This document shows positions 14,959 through 22,074 of a stretch of DNA of 22,217 nucleotides, in pieces. The stretch comes from an uncultured Lachnospiraceae bacterium (GTDB lineage: Bacteria; Bacillota; Clostridia; Lachnospirales; Lachnospiraceae). The stretch spans positions 1 to 22,217 of the forward strand of contig CALCMD010000080.1 of assembly GCA_937965795.1 (NCBI GenBank). The letters are read 5' to 3'. How positions within the stretch are numbered: position 1 is the first letter of the stretch; the number at the start of each line of letters is the position of its first letter. The translations under genes and the position numbers were made by a program. Below the pieces are notes generated by a model. It ran no database searches, was not told the DNA's origin, and saw only the letters and a list, made by a program, of their open reading frames with translations.

Positions 14959-16623
14959 TTGAAAAATGTGAACCGTTCAAAACTGAAAATAATTCCGCTG
15001 GGAGGTTTGGAGCAGATCGGCATGAACATTACTGCATTTGAGTTCGAGGACAGTATTGTCGTGGTAGATTGCGGCCTGTCATTTCCGGAAGATGATATGC
15101 TGGGAATCGATCTGGTGATACCGGATATTACTTATTTGAAGAATCATGTGGAGAAAGTGAAGGCATTTGTCATCACCCACGGACATGAGGATCATATCGG
15201 AGCGTTACCTTATGTTTTAAAGGAGCTGGCGGTTCCGATTTATACGACAAAGCTTACGATGGGGCTGATTGAAAATAAATTAAAAGAACACAATCTCATG
15301 AGAGTGTGCAAGCGGAAGGTGGTAAAGCATGGGCAGGCCATCAACCTCGGCGCATTTCGTGTCGAGTTTATTAAGACAAACCACAGCATCCAGGACGCAT
15401 CCGCACTGGCGATTTATTCACCGGCGGGAACCGTGATTCATACCGGCGACTTTAAGGTGGATTATACGCCGGTATTCGGGGACGCCATTGATTTGCAGCG
15501 TTTTGCGGAGATTGGGAAAAAGGGTGTGCTGGCGCTGATGAGTGACAGCACGAATGCGGAACGTCCAGGATTTACCATGTCGGAGAGAACCGTCGGAAAG
15601 ACGTTTGATAATATTTTTTCAGATCATAAGAATACACGAATCATCATCGCCACTTTCGCTTCGAACGTGGATCGTGTGCAGCAGATTATTAATTCTGCCT
15701 ATAAGTTCGGCAGAAAAGTCGTAGTCGAGGGGAGAAGCATGGTAAATGTGATCACCACGGCGTCGGAGCTGGGGTATCTGGATATTCCCGATAATACGCT
15801 GATTGATATTGAGCAGATGAAGAATTACCCGGATAATCAGATGGTGCTGATTACCACCGGAAGCCAGGGAGAATCGATGGCTGCCCTTTCGAGGATGGCG
15901 GCGGATATGCACCGTAAGGTGTCCATTAAGCCGGGCGATACGATTATTTTCAGTTCAAACCCGATTCCGGGAAATGAGAAAGCGGTATCGAAGGTGATCA
16001 ATGAGCTGTCTGCGAAGGGGGCGGATGTGATTTTCCAGGACGCCCATGTATCGGGACATGCCTGTCAGGAAGAATTAAAGCTGATTTATTCACTGGTTCA
16101 TCCGAAATATGCCATTCCGGTTCACGGGGAGTATCGTCATCTGAAGGCGAACGCGGGACTGGCGGTGAGTCTTGGCATTCCAAAGGAAAATACCTTTATT
16201 CTTCGTTCCGGAGACGTACTGGAGCTGGATGAGGAACAGGCGAAGGTTGTAGACCATATTCATACCGGAGCAATCCTGGTGGACGGGCTTGGTGTGGGAG
16301 ATGTGGGAAATGTGGTGCTGCGTGACCGTCAGCATCTGGCGGAGGATGGTATTTTAGTAGTGATCATGACACTGGAGAAATACAGCAATCAGCTTCTGGC
16401 GGGGCCGGATATTGTCTCCAGAGGATTTGTTTATGTAAGAGAATCAGAAGAACTGATGGAAGAGGCGCGTCATGTAGTGGAACATGCGCTGGAAGGCTGC
16501 ATGGAAAAGCGCATCAGTGACTGGGGAAAGATGAAAAGTGTAACGAAGGAAGCGTTGAGTGAATTTCTCTGGAAAAAGACGAAACGAAACCCGATGATTC
16601 TTCCGATTATTATGGAAGTATAA
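14959..16623 (+). CDS. Ribonuclease J
   Basis: RNase J is a beta-CASP metallo-beta-lactamase nuclease with 5' exonuclease and endonuclease activity in mRNA decay and rRNA maturation. The zinc motif HGHEDH is at 74-79, HTGDFKVD (His161, Asp164) follows, then MSDSTNAERPGFTMSE, the beta-CASP segment and VHGEYRHL with His389. The C-terminal small domain ends RNPMILPIIMEV. The start is a TTG at 14959, supported by GGAGGTG at 14945-14951 at ideal spacing; there is no better ATG. At 554 residues it is standard. I cannot tell RNase J1 from J2 with certainty, but intact metal ligands favour an active, J1-like enzyme. Confidence 0.95.
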   Translation: MKNVNRSKLKIIPLGGLEQIGMNITAFEFEDSIVVVDCGLSFPEDDMLGIDLVIPDITYLKNHVEKVKAFVITHGHEDHIGALPYVLKELAVPIYTTKLTMGLIENKLKEHNLMRVCKRKVVKHGQAINLGAFRVEFIKTNHSIQDASALAIYSPAGTVIHTGDFKVDYTPVFGDAIDLQRFAEIGKKGVLALMSDSTNAERPGFTMSERTVGKTFDNIFSDHKNTRIIIATFASNVDRVQQIINSAYKFGRKVVVEGRSMVNVITTASELGYLDIPDNTLIDIEQMKNYPDNQMVLITTGSQGESMAALSRMAADMHRKVSIKPGDTIIFSSNPIPGNEKAVSKVINELSAKGADVIFQDAHVSGHACQEELKLIYSLVHPKYAIPVHGEYRHLKANAGLAVSLGIPKENTFILRSGDVLELDEEQAKVVDHIHTGAILVDGLGVGDVGNVVLRDRQHLAEDGILVVIMTLEKYSNQLLAGPDIVSRGFVYVRESEELMEEARHVVEHALEGCMEKRISDWGKMKSVTKEALSEFLWKKTKRNPMILPIIMEV

Positions 16624-16653
16624 AGATTACAGCAGAGGCGAGGTTGGGCAGAC

Positions 16654-17010
16654 ATGAATGATGTGGCCAGATGTACAAAGGAACTGACTGCCGCAGTTTG
16701 CGGCAGTAAAGCATACAAAAATTTTGAAAAGGCAAAAATGCAGGTAAAGGAAAATCCGGAGCTGCATAAACGGCTCAATCAGTTCCGCAGAAGAAATTAT
16801 GAGCTTCAGAACAGGAAGAATTCTTATTCGTGTGCGGAGGAAGAGGAAGCCTTCAAGCAGGAAGCAGAGGAATTCCGGAAAGATCCTCTGGTGGATGAAT
16901 ATCTGAGCAGTGAACTTGAGTTATGTAAGATGATTCAGCGGATCAATCAGTCGATTGTGAGCGTGATACAGTTTGAAATTGAAGAGTTTACCGATGCAAT
17001 TGAGTGGTAG
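16654..17010 (+). CDS. YlbF/YmcA family protein
   Basis: This is a 118-residue, mostly helical, charged protein. It shows the family pattern of an N-terminal helix (ELTAAVCGSKAYKNFEKAKMQVKENPELHKRLNQFRRRNYELQ), a linker and a second helix pair (DEYLSSELELCKMIQRINQSIVSVIQFEI). In Bacillus subtilis YlbF, YmcA and YaaT form the Y-complex that steers RNase Y and affects competence, biofilm and sporulation. It lies 30 bases after RNase J with a weak GAGGT binding site. The neighbourhood supports a part in mRNA decay, but partners YmcA and YaaT are not in this window. Confidence 0.88.
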   Translation: MNDVARCTKELTAAVCGSKAYKNFEKAKMQVKENPELHKRLNQFRRRNYELQNRKNSYSCAEEEEAFKQEAEEFRKDPLVDEYLSSELELCKMIQRINQSIVSVIQFEIEEFTDAIEW

Positions 17011-17031
17011 CTGACAGGAGGCACAGCGCTT

Positions 17032-17421
17032 ATGAAACAGAAGAAGAAAACAGTGATTGTAGTTTTTGCCGTATTGAAGATTCTGGTGCTGGCGCTGGTT
17101 ATTCTCGTCTTTGTACATATTGGAAAGACGGCATATTCCTTTGGATTCCGGGTGTTTGGGGAGGACACGGTTTCTGACCCGCCTGGAAAGAAAGTGGCGG
17201 TAACGATTGAGGATGATATTTCCGCATCCGAGCTTGCCGGGCTGCTAAAATCGAAAAGGCTGATTAAAGATGAAAAGGTCTTTTGGGTGCAGTATCAGCT
17301 TTCACAATATAAAGGAAAGCTGAAAGGCGGAAATTATATTCTGAATACCTCGCAGACCTCGGAGGAGATGCTTGCCGAGCTTGCCGGTGTGGATGAGACG
17401 GAGTCGGAAACTTCAGAATAG
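17032..17421 (+). CDS. Membrane-anchored MltG-like protein without catalytic domain
   Basis: The first 30 residues are a lysine-rich tail and one transmembrane helix (about 7-30). The outside part, from VAVTIEDDISASELAGLLKSKRLI through FWVQYQLSQYKGKLKGGNYIL to TSEEMLAELAG, matches the LysM-like N-terminal region of the endolytic transglycosylase MltG (YceG). The gene then stops at residue 129 with an acidic tail (DETESETSE), so the catalytic domain with its active-site glutamate is absent. MltG proteins are usually about 300-400 residues long. A clear AGGAGGC precedes the ATG, the frame is unbroken and the gene sits in a tight operon, so it looks like a real short protein and not a frameshift. 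Confidence 0.85.
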   Translation: MKQKKKTVIVVFAVLKILVLALVILVFVHIGKTAYSFGFRVFGEDTVSDPPGKKVAVTIEDDISASELAGLLKSKRLIKDEKVFWVQYQLSQYKGKLKGGNYILNTSQTSEEMLAELAGVDETESETSE

Positions 17422-17432
17422 AGAGGAAATAC

Positions 17433-18077
17433 ATGATCATAAATCAACGGATGATTGCCTATATCAATTCATTGGATATGGGCAATACGCCTTTTTTAAA
17501 TGAAATTGAACAGGAAGCTCTGGATAGCTGTGTGCCGATCGTGCGCAGGGAAATGCAGAGCTTTTTGAAAGTCCTGCTGGCGGTGAAACGTCCAAAGCAG
17601 ATTCTGGAGGTGGGAACAGCGGTGGGATTTTCTACGCTGCTGTTCTGTGAATATGCGCCGGAAGGGGCGCATGTGACCACCATTGAGAAATATGAAAAAC
17701 GGATTCCCATTGCGAAAGAAAATTTCCGGCGTGCCGGACGGGAGCGTCAGATTACGTTTCTGGAGGGGGACGCCGCGGAAATACTGGCAGGGCTGACGGA
17801 GACTTATGATTTTATTTTCATGGATGCGGCAAAGGGGCAGTATATTCATTTCCTGCCGGATGTGATGCGGCTTCTGGATGCCGGCGGGGTACTGGTTTCT
17901 GATAATGTTTTGCAGGATGGAGATATTATTGAGTCTCATTATGCCGTGGAGCGCAGAAACCGGACGATTTACAAGCGGATGCGGGATTATCTGTACGAGC
18001 TGAAGCATGACGAAAGGCTGACTACCAGCATTGTTCCGATCGGGGATGGGGCGACGGTCAGCGTGCGGATAAAATAG
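17433..18077 (+). CDS. trmR: O-methyltransferase, TrmR-like (tRNA mo5U34)
   Basis: This is a class I SAM-dependent methyltransferase of the catechol-O-methyltransferase-like family. The SAM motif ILEVGTAVGFSTLLF starts at residue 57, the acidic ribose ligand is in IEKYEKR, Asp131 is in FIFMDAAKGQY, and VSDNVLQDG supplies another metal ligand. The length is 214 residues. Bacillus subtilis TrmR (YrrM) methylates 5-hydroxyuridine at tRNA position 34 and is encoded beside mltG (yrrL) and the U32 genes trhP1/trhP2. The same order is here, which makes TrmR the best call. Sequence alone would also allow a small-molecule O-methyltransferase. Confidence 0.85.
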   Translation: MIINQRMIAYINSLDMGNTPFLNEIEQEALDSCVPIVRREMQSFLKVLLAVKRPKQILEVGTAVGFSTLLFCEYAPEGAHVTTIEKYEKRIPIAKENFRRAGRERQITFLEGDAAEILAGLTETYDFIFMDAAKGQYIHFLPDVMRLLDAGGVLVSDNVLQDGDIIESHYAVERRNRTIYKRMRDYLYELKHDERLTTSIVPIGDGATVSVRIK

Positions 18078-18090
18078 AGGAGGAGAAACG

Positions 18091-19317
18091 ATGAGAAAAC
18101 CGGAATTACTCATACCTGCGAGCAGTCTGGAAGTGTTAAAGACGGCTGTTATGTTTGGAGCAGATGCGGTATACATCGGAGGAGAGGCGTTTGGGCTTCG
18201 GGCGAAAGCAAAGAATTTTTCAATGGAGGATATGAAAGAGGGGATTGCTTTTGCCCATGCGCATGGAGTCAGGGTATATGTGACGGCGAATATTCTGGCG
18301 CATAATGCGGATCTGGCAGGTGTGGAAGCATATTTTGAGGAATTGAAAGAAATCCATCCTGATGCGTTAATTATTGCTGATCCGGGTATTTTTCAGATTG
18401 CAAAGCGGATATGTCCGGAAATTGAGCGTCATATCAGTACACAGGCGAATAACACGAACTATGAGACGTATCTGTTCTGGCATGAACTGGGGGCAAAACG
18501 TGTGGTTTCCGCAAGGGAGCTTTCCCTGGAGGAGATCAAAGAGATACGGGCGCACATTCCGGAGGAGATGGAAATCGAAACCTTTGTGCATGGAGCGATG
18601 TGTATTTCTTATTCAGGGCGCTGCCTTTTGAGTAATTATTTTACGGGGCGCGATGCCAACCAGGGCGCCTGTACGCATCCTTGCCGCTGGAAGTATGCGG
18701 TGGTGGAGGAAACGCGTCCGGGAGAGTATATGCCCGTCTATGAGAACGAGCGTGGAACTTACATTTTTAATTCGAAGGATCTGTGCATGATCGAATATAT
18801 TCCGGAGATTCTGGAGGCAGGCATCGACAGTCTGAAAATCGAGGGGCGTATGAAAACGGCGCTTTATGTGGCAACGGTAGCCAGGACTTACCGGAAGGCG
18901 ATTGACGATTATCAGAAAGACCCGGCGCTTTATCGGAAAAATATGCCGTGGTATCTCGATCAGATTTCGAACTGTACCTATCGGCAGTTTACCACGGGCT
19001 TTTTTTTCGGAAAGCCAGGGGACGCTTCTCAGATATATGACAGCAATACTTACGTGAAAGAGTATACGTATCTGGGTATTGTGGGAGAGCGGAATGAAGA
19101 GGGGCTTTACCGGATTGAACAGAGAAATAAATTTTCCGTGGGGGAAACGATCGAGGTCATGAAGCCGGACGGGGAAAATCTTTCCGTAACTGTGCGGCGG
19201 ATCGTAAATGAGGATGGCATGGAACAGGAAAGCGCACCTCATCCCAAGCAGGTTCTGTATCTGGATGTGGGCACGGAGATGGACCGGTATGATATTCTCC
19301 GCCGGCAGGAACAATAG
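18091..19317 (+). CDS. trhP: U32 family protein, TrhP-like tRNA hydroxylation protein
   Basis: U32 proteins were named peptidases, but the YegQ/TrhP branch is needed for 5-hydroxyuridine at tRNA position 34. The full family block is present: ETFVHGAMCISYSGRCLLSNY and GACTHPCRWKY, giving Cys171, Cys178, Cys194 and Cys198, likely ligands of an Fe-S cluster. SLKIEGRMKTALYVATV follows, and a C-terminal beta domain begins near YTYLGIVGE. At 408 residues it is like E. coli YegQ, while Bacillus has two genes. An AGGAGG lies before the ATG, 13 bases after trmR. With trmR it would make the consecutive hydroxylation and methylation steps of mo5U34. Confidence 0.87.
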   Translation: MRKPELLIPASSLEVLKTAVMFGADAVYIGGEAFGLRAKAKNFSMEDMKEGIAFAHAHGVRVYVTANILAHNADLAGVEAYFEELKEIHPDALIIADPGIFQIAKRICPEIERHISTQANNTNYETYLFWHELGAKRVVSARELSLEEIKEIRAHIPEEMEIETFVHGAMCISYSGRCLLSNYFTGRDANQGACTHPCRWKYAVVEETRPGEYMPVYENERGTYIFNSKDLCMIEYIPEILEAGIDSLKIEGRMKTALYVATVARTYRKAIDDYQKDPALYRKNMPWYLDQISNCTYRQFTTGFFFGKPGDASQIYDSNTYVKEYTYLGIVGERNEEGLYRIEQRNKFSVGETIEVMKPDGENLSVTVRRIVNEDGMEQESAPHPKQVLYLDVGTEMDRYDILRRQEQ

Positions 19318-19352
19318 AAAGCACTTTGTGCAGGATGCGAGAAGAAATTGTG

Positions 19353-19389
19353 AAAATGAGAGGGTGTGCGAGACACACTCTTTCATTTT
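19353..19389. terminator. Bidirectional hairpin terminator between trhP and the symporter
   Basis: The arms (19353-19368 and 19374-19389) form 16 pairs with two G-U wobbles around a CGAGA loop, flanked by AAAA and TTTT. The right arm covers the last two codons and the stop of the minus-strand symporter, so the hairpin serves both converging genes. Confidence 0.75.
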
Positions 19390-20717
19390 GCCCTGGTTTG
19401 TTTCCCGGAAGCTCTGATAGTGATTCTCTTTCGCAGCAGAAACAGCGCAAACACGTTCGGGAATACCATAATTCCATTGACCAGATCGGTAACGCCCCAT
19501 ACCAGTCCCATAGGGAGAACAGCGCCCAGATATGCCATGATGATGTAACAGAAGTGGTATATGGGAATTCCTTTTTCGCCAAAGAGGTATTCGCAGCCTT
19601 TTTCACCGAAATAGCACCAGCCGACCAGGGTTGCCAGTGCAAAGGCAACCAGTGCGACGGACAGCAGCTCTTCCCCGTAAAAGGGAAGCATGGAAAAGGC
19701 AGCCATCATGAGGCCCCCAGAGCTGTAGCCTGCGATGGAGGCGGGGTTTTGAATCATATTTGCAACAATAACGATGCCGGTAAGAGCGCACATCACTACC
19801 GTGTCCCAGAAAACAGCCGTCATGGAAATCAGCCCCTGGCGGCGGGGAGAGGAAGCGCTGGCAGCCGCGGCGATTGAGGCGGTGCCGATACCTGCTTCAT
19901 TTGTAAATAAACCTCTGGCGACGCCGAAACGCAGTGCGGTTTGCAGAGTACTTCCCACGAAACCCCCGAGAGCGGCTCCGGGATGAAAGGCACGCTGAAA
20001 AATCAGAGTCAGGGCGGCAGGGAGAGAGTTCCGTGTCATCCACAGAAGCAACAGGCAGCAGCCGATATAGAAAAATCCCAGAACAGGTACGATACGGACG
20101 CAGAAGTTTCCGATAGACTTAATCCCCCCGATAATGACAAACCCTGTAAATACTGCGGCCAAGATTCCGGTGATGTGCGGAGAAATATTCCAGCAGGCGC
20201 CGATGGCGTCGGAAATGGCGCTGGATTGGGTCGTGCATCCTACGCCCAGCGCTGCAAACAGGAGACAGAGCGCATAAAGAAGAGCCAGCCCCTTTCGGTG
20301 AAGGCCATCCTCCAGGACGTACATGGGGCCTCCAATGGCTGTTCCGTCTGCACGTTTTCTGCGAAAAAGACAGCTCAGATAACATTCCGCATAGGCGGTA
20401 GACATGCCCAGAATTCCGGTAATCCAGCACCAGAACAGAGCGCCTGGACCACCGAGTGCAATGGCAGTAGAAACGCCTACGATATTTCCCGTTCCCAGAG
20501 TGGCTGCGAGAGTTGTCGCAAGGGCGGCAAAGCCGCTGAGGTTTTTTTCATCCTTTGGAGCTGAGTCGTCGCTTGTGATGGACAGGCGGATTGCCTGAAA
20601 CGTCAGCTTTTGGGGAAATTTCAGGCGAAGGGTAAACAGCAGGTGGACTGCGCCCAGAAGTATCAGTACCGGGCCGCTCCATAGAAAATGATTCAAAGAT
20701 TCCAGAGAAGAAAGCAT
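19383..20717 (-). CDS. Sodium:alanine/glycine symporter (AGCS family)
   Basis: This is a multi-spanning inner-membrane carrier that imports alanine or glycine with sodium. The 444-residue protein has about ten hydrophobic segments. Family hallmarks are TTLAATLGTGNIVGVSTAIALGGPGALFWCW, GGPMYVLEDGL, LFTNEAGIGTASIAAAAS and a basic C-terminus. A GAGGT lies just before the ATG at 20717. It is a single-gene unit transcribed towards trhP and divergent from sigK. A TATAGT-like -10 box exists at 20754-20749 on the minus strand, but the -35 is poor, so its promoter is uncertain. The exact substrate cannot be read from the sequence. Confidence 0.93.
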   Translation of the reverse strand: MLSSLESLNHFLWSGPVLILLGAVHLLFTLRLKFPQKLTFQAIRLSITSDDSAPKDEKNLSGFAALATTLAATLGTGNIVGVSTAIALGGPGALFWCWITGILGMSTAYAECYLSCLFRRKRADGTAIGGPMYVLEDGLHRKGLALLYALCLLFAALGVGCTTQSSAISDAIGACWNISPHITGILAAVFTGFVIIGGIKSIGNFCVRIVPVLGFFYIGCCLLLLWMTRNSLPAALTLIFQRAFHPGAALGGFVGSTLQTALRFGVARGLFTNEAGIGTASIAAAASASSPRRQGLISMTAVFWDTVVMCALTGIVIVANMIQNPASIAGYSSGGLMMAAFSMLPFYGEELLSVALVAFALATLVGWCYFGEKGCEYLFGEKGIPIYHFCYIIMAYLGAVLPMGLVWGVTDLVNGIMVFPNVFALFLLRKRITIRASGKQTRAK

Positions 20718-20797
20718 GGGAAAACCTCATTGGGATGTTCTTTTGGTAACTATATGAAGAAAAATTTCCGGACATACCTGATTTTAAGTGGAAAGGC

Positions 20798-20825
20798 ACG
20801 AAAAGGCATCTTTTTTCATAAGATA
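20798..20825 (+). promoter_or_regulatory. Candidate SigK-dependent promoter of sigK
   Basis: AC at 20798-20799, exactly 17 bases, then CATAAGATA at 20817-20825 fits the Bacillus SigK consensus (AC, 17, CATANNNTA) at every specified position. It starts transcription about 20 bases before the sigK start codon, so SigK would amplify its own synthesis late in sporulation, as in B. subtilis. The -35 element is only two bases long, which limits certainty. Confidence 0.6.
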
Positions 20826-20851
20826 AAGGAAAGACGCAAAGAGGTGCTTTT

Positions 20852-21469
20852 TTGAAAACATTTCCAAAGCCGCTCACAGTGGAGGAAGAGAAGCTGTACC
20901 TGAAGAGATATAAAGAAGGGGATCAGGAAGCGCGCAGGGTTCTGATAGAGCGAAATCTGAGGCTGGTGGCACATGTGGCAAAGAAGTACCAGAGTTCAGA
21001 TGAGGACTCGGATGATCTGATTTCTATAGGGACGATCGGATTGATCAAGGCGGTGACTACCTTTGACCATTCTAAAAATAACCGGTTGGCGACATATGCC
21101 GCCCGGTGCATAGACAATGAACTGCTGATGATGCTTCGAACACGGAAAAAGACCTCGAAGGAGGTCTCTCTTTATGAGCCGATCGGCATGGATAAAGAAG
21201 GAAATGAAATCAATCTTCTGGATATTATTGAGGGTGAAAACGTGGATATTCCTGAGATTATGGATTTGGAAGCAGATACGATACGGCTGTATCAGATTTT
21301 GCAGGAGGTCTTGACGGACAGGGAGCAGGAAGTGCTCAGTCTCAGGTACGGGCTGTTCGGGGAAGAGGAGACGACGCAGAGGGAAATTGCACAGAGGCTG
21401 GGAATTTCACGTTCTTACGTTTCCAGAATTGAAAAGAACGCTTTGAAAAAGCTGAAACAGTTTTTCTGA
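20852..21469 (+). CDS. sigK: RNA polymerase sporulation sigma factor SigK, without pro-sequence
   Basis: SigK directs late mother-cell genes during sporulation (coat, cortex and lysis). The first residues, FPKPLTVEEEKLYLKRYKEGD, align with the mature start of Bacillus SigK. Region 2 holds NLRLVAHVAKKYQ, SDDLISIGTIGLIKAVTTFD and RLATYAARCIDNELL. Region 4 holds LTDREQEVLSLRYGLFG and the helix-turn-helix QREIAQRLGISRSYVSRIEKNALKKLKQ. The start is TTG at 20852 with GAGGTG at 20841-20846. No other start exists before an in-frame stop at 20819-20821, so the hydrophobic pro-peptide of Bacillus is absent. The gene is not split by a skin-like element. Confidence 0.92.
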   Translation: MKTFPKPLTVEEEKLYLKRYKEGDQEARRVLIERNLRLVAHVAKKYQSSDEDSDDLISIGTIGLIKAVTTFDHSKNNRLATYAARCIDNELLMMLRTRKKTSKEVSLYEPIGMDKEGNEINLLDIIEGENVDIPEIMDLEADTIRLYQILQEVLTDREQEVLSLRYGLFGEEETTQREIAQRLGISRSYVSRIEKNALKKLKQFF

Positions 21470-21481
21470 GCAGAAGGACAG

Positions 21482-21510
21482 TTGCGTTTTTCGGATAACT
21501 CTGTTATGCT
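21482..21510 (+). promoter_or_regulatory. Possible promoter giving a leaderless mRNA
   Basis: TTGCGT at 21482-21487, a 17-base spacer and TATGCT at 21505-21510 form a weak SigA-like promoter. Its expected start falls on or next to the ATG at 21517. An ATAAC-TCT-GTTAT inverted repeat lies in the spacer and -10 region and could be an operator. No Shine-Dalgarno sequence is visible. Confidence 0.35.
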
Positions 21511-21516
21511 CTTTTT

Positions 21517-22074
21517 ATGATTTATTTATTAGAAAACCCAGAGGGATGCAAACAGCAGACCCTCGCCCGTGGGCTTCTCGCCCTCGGTCTGTATCAGGAA
21601 TACGGGATAACCGGGGAAATTGCCGTGAAAACGGCTCCTCTCGGTAAACCGTATCTGCCTGAATATTCTCAGATACATTTCAATTACAGCCACTGCCGCT
21701 GTGGAATTCTCTGTGGTATTCACAGTGGAGAAATCGGCGTTGATATCGAGAACATCATTCCATTTAAAGAAAATCTTGTAAACCGTATCTGTCATCCCAA
21801 CGAAAGGAGCCTGTTTTCGGGGTCTGCGGACAGAGCGCGTACACTGACGGCCGTCTGGACAGCAAAAGAGTGCTATCTGAAATATCTGGGGACAGGGATT
21901 CGAAGTGATCTGCGAAAGATTGATCTTTCCGCTTGTATTCAGAAGCATGGCCCCATAGGAGAGGTCTATGTTCACAGTATTCTGGAGGAAAGCTATGGGC
22001 TCGGCATCTGCTGTAATGAGCCGCAGGTGCGTATAAAAAAAGTGGATATGGGGGAGCTTGGGCGGTTTTTGTAG
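21517..22074 (+). CDS. 4'-phosphopantetheinyl transferase family protein
   Basis: It transfers the phosphopantetheine arm of coenzyme A to a serine of a carrier protein. Motifs are APLGKPYLPEY and IHFNYSHC (motif 1 type), IGVDIENI with magnesium ligands Asp76 and Glu78, and WTAKECYLKYLGTGI with Lys117, Glu118 and Lys122. The length of 185 residues is short for Sfp (about 220) but all catalytic motifs are there. No carrier protein, polyketide or peptide synthetase gene is in the window, so its target is unknown. The ATG has no ribosome binding site. It lies 47 bases after sigK, and a sporulation link is only positional. Confidence 0.88.
   Translation: MIYLLENPEGCKQQTLARGLLALGLYQEYGITGEIAVKTAPLGKPYLPEYSQIHFNYSHCRCGILCGIHSGEIGVDIENIIPFKENLVNRICHPNERSLFSGSADRARTLTAVWTAKECYLKYLGTGIRSDLRKIDLSACIQKHGPIGEVYVHSILEESYGLGICCNEPQVRIKKVDMGELGRFL

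Noticed and set aside
18613..19500. 295-codon minus-strand frame across trhP and the terminator
   Set aside because: It runs opposite the conserved U32 motif and through a bidirectional terminator, and its composition is that of a shadow frame.
19941..20564. 207-codon plus-strand frame inside the symporter
   Set aside because: The minus strand codes a full AGCS transporter with all hallmarks. The plus frame is Gln/Ser/Arg-rich without a family.
21440..21475. Terminator overlapping the end of sigK
   Set aside because: AAAAAGCTG and CAGTTTTT could pair around three bases, but the stem has almost no G-C pairs, so I do not call it.
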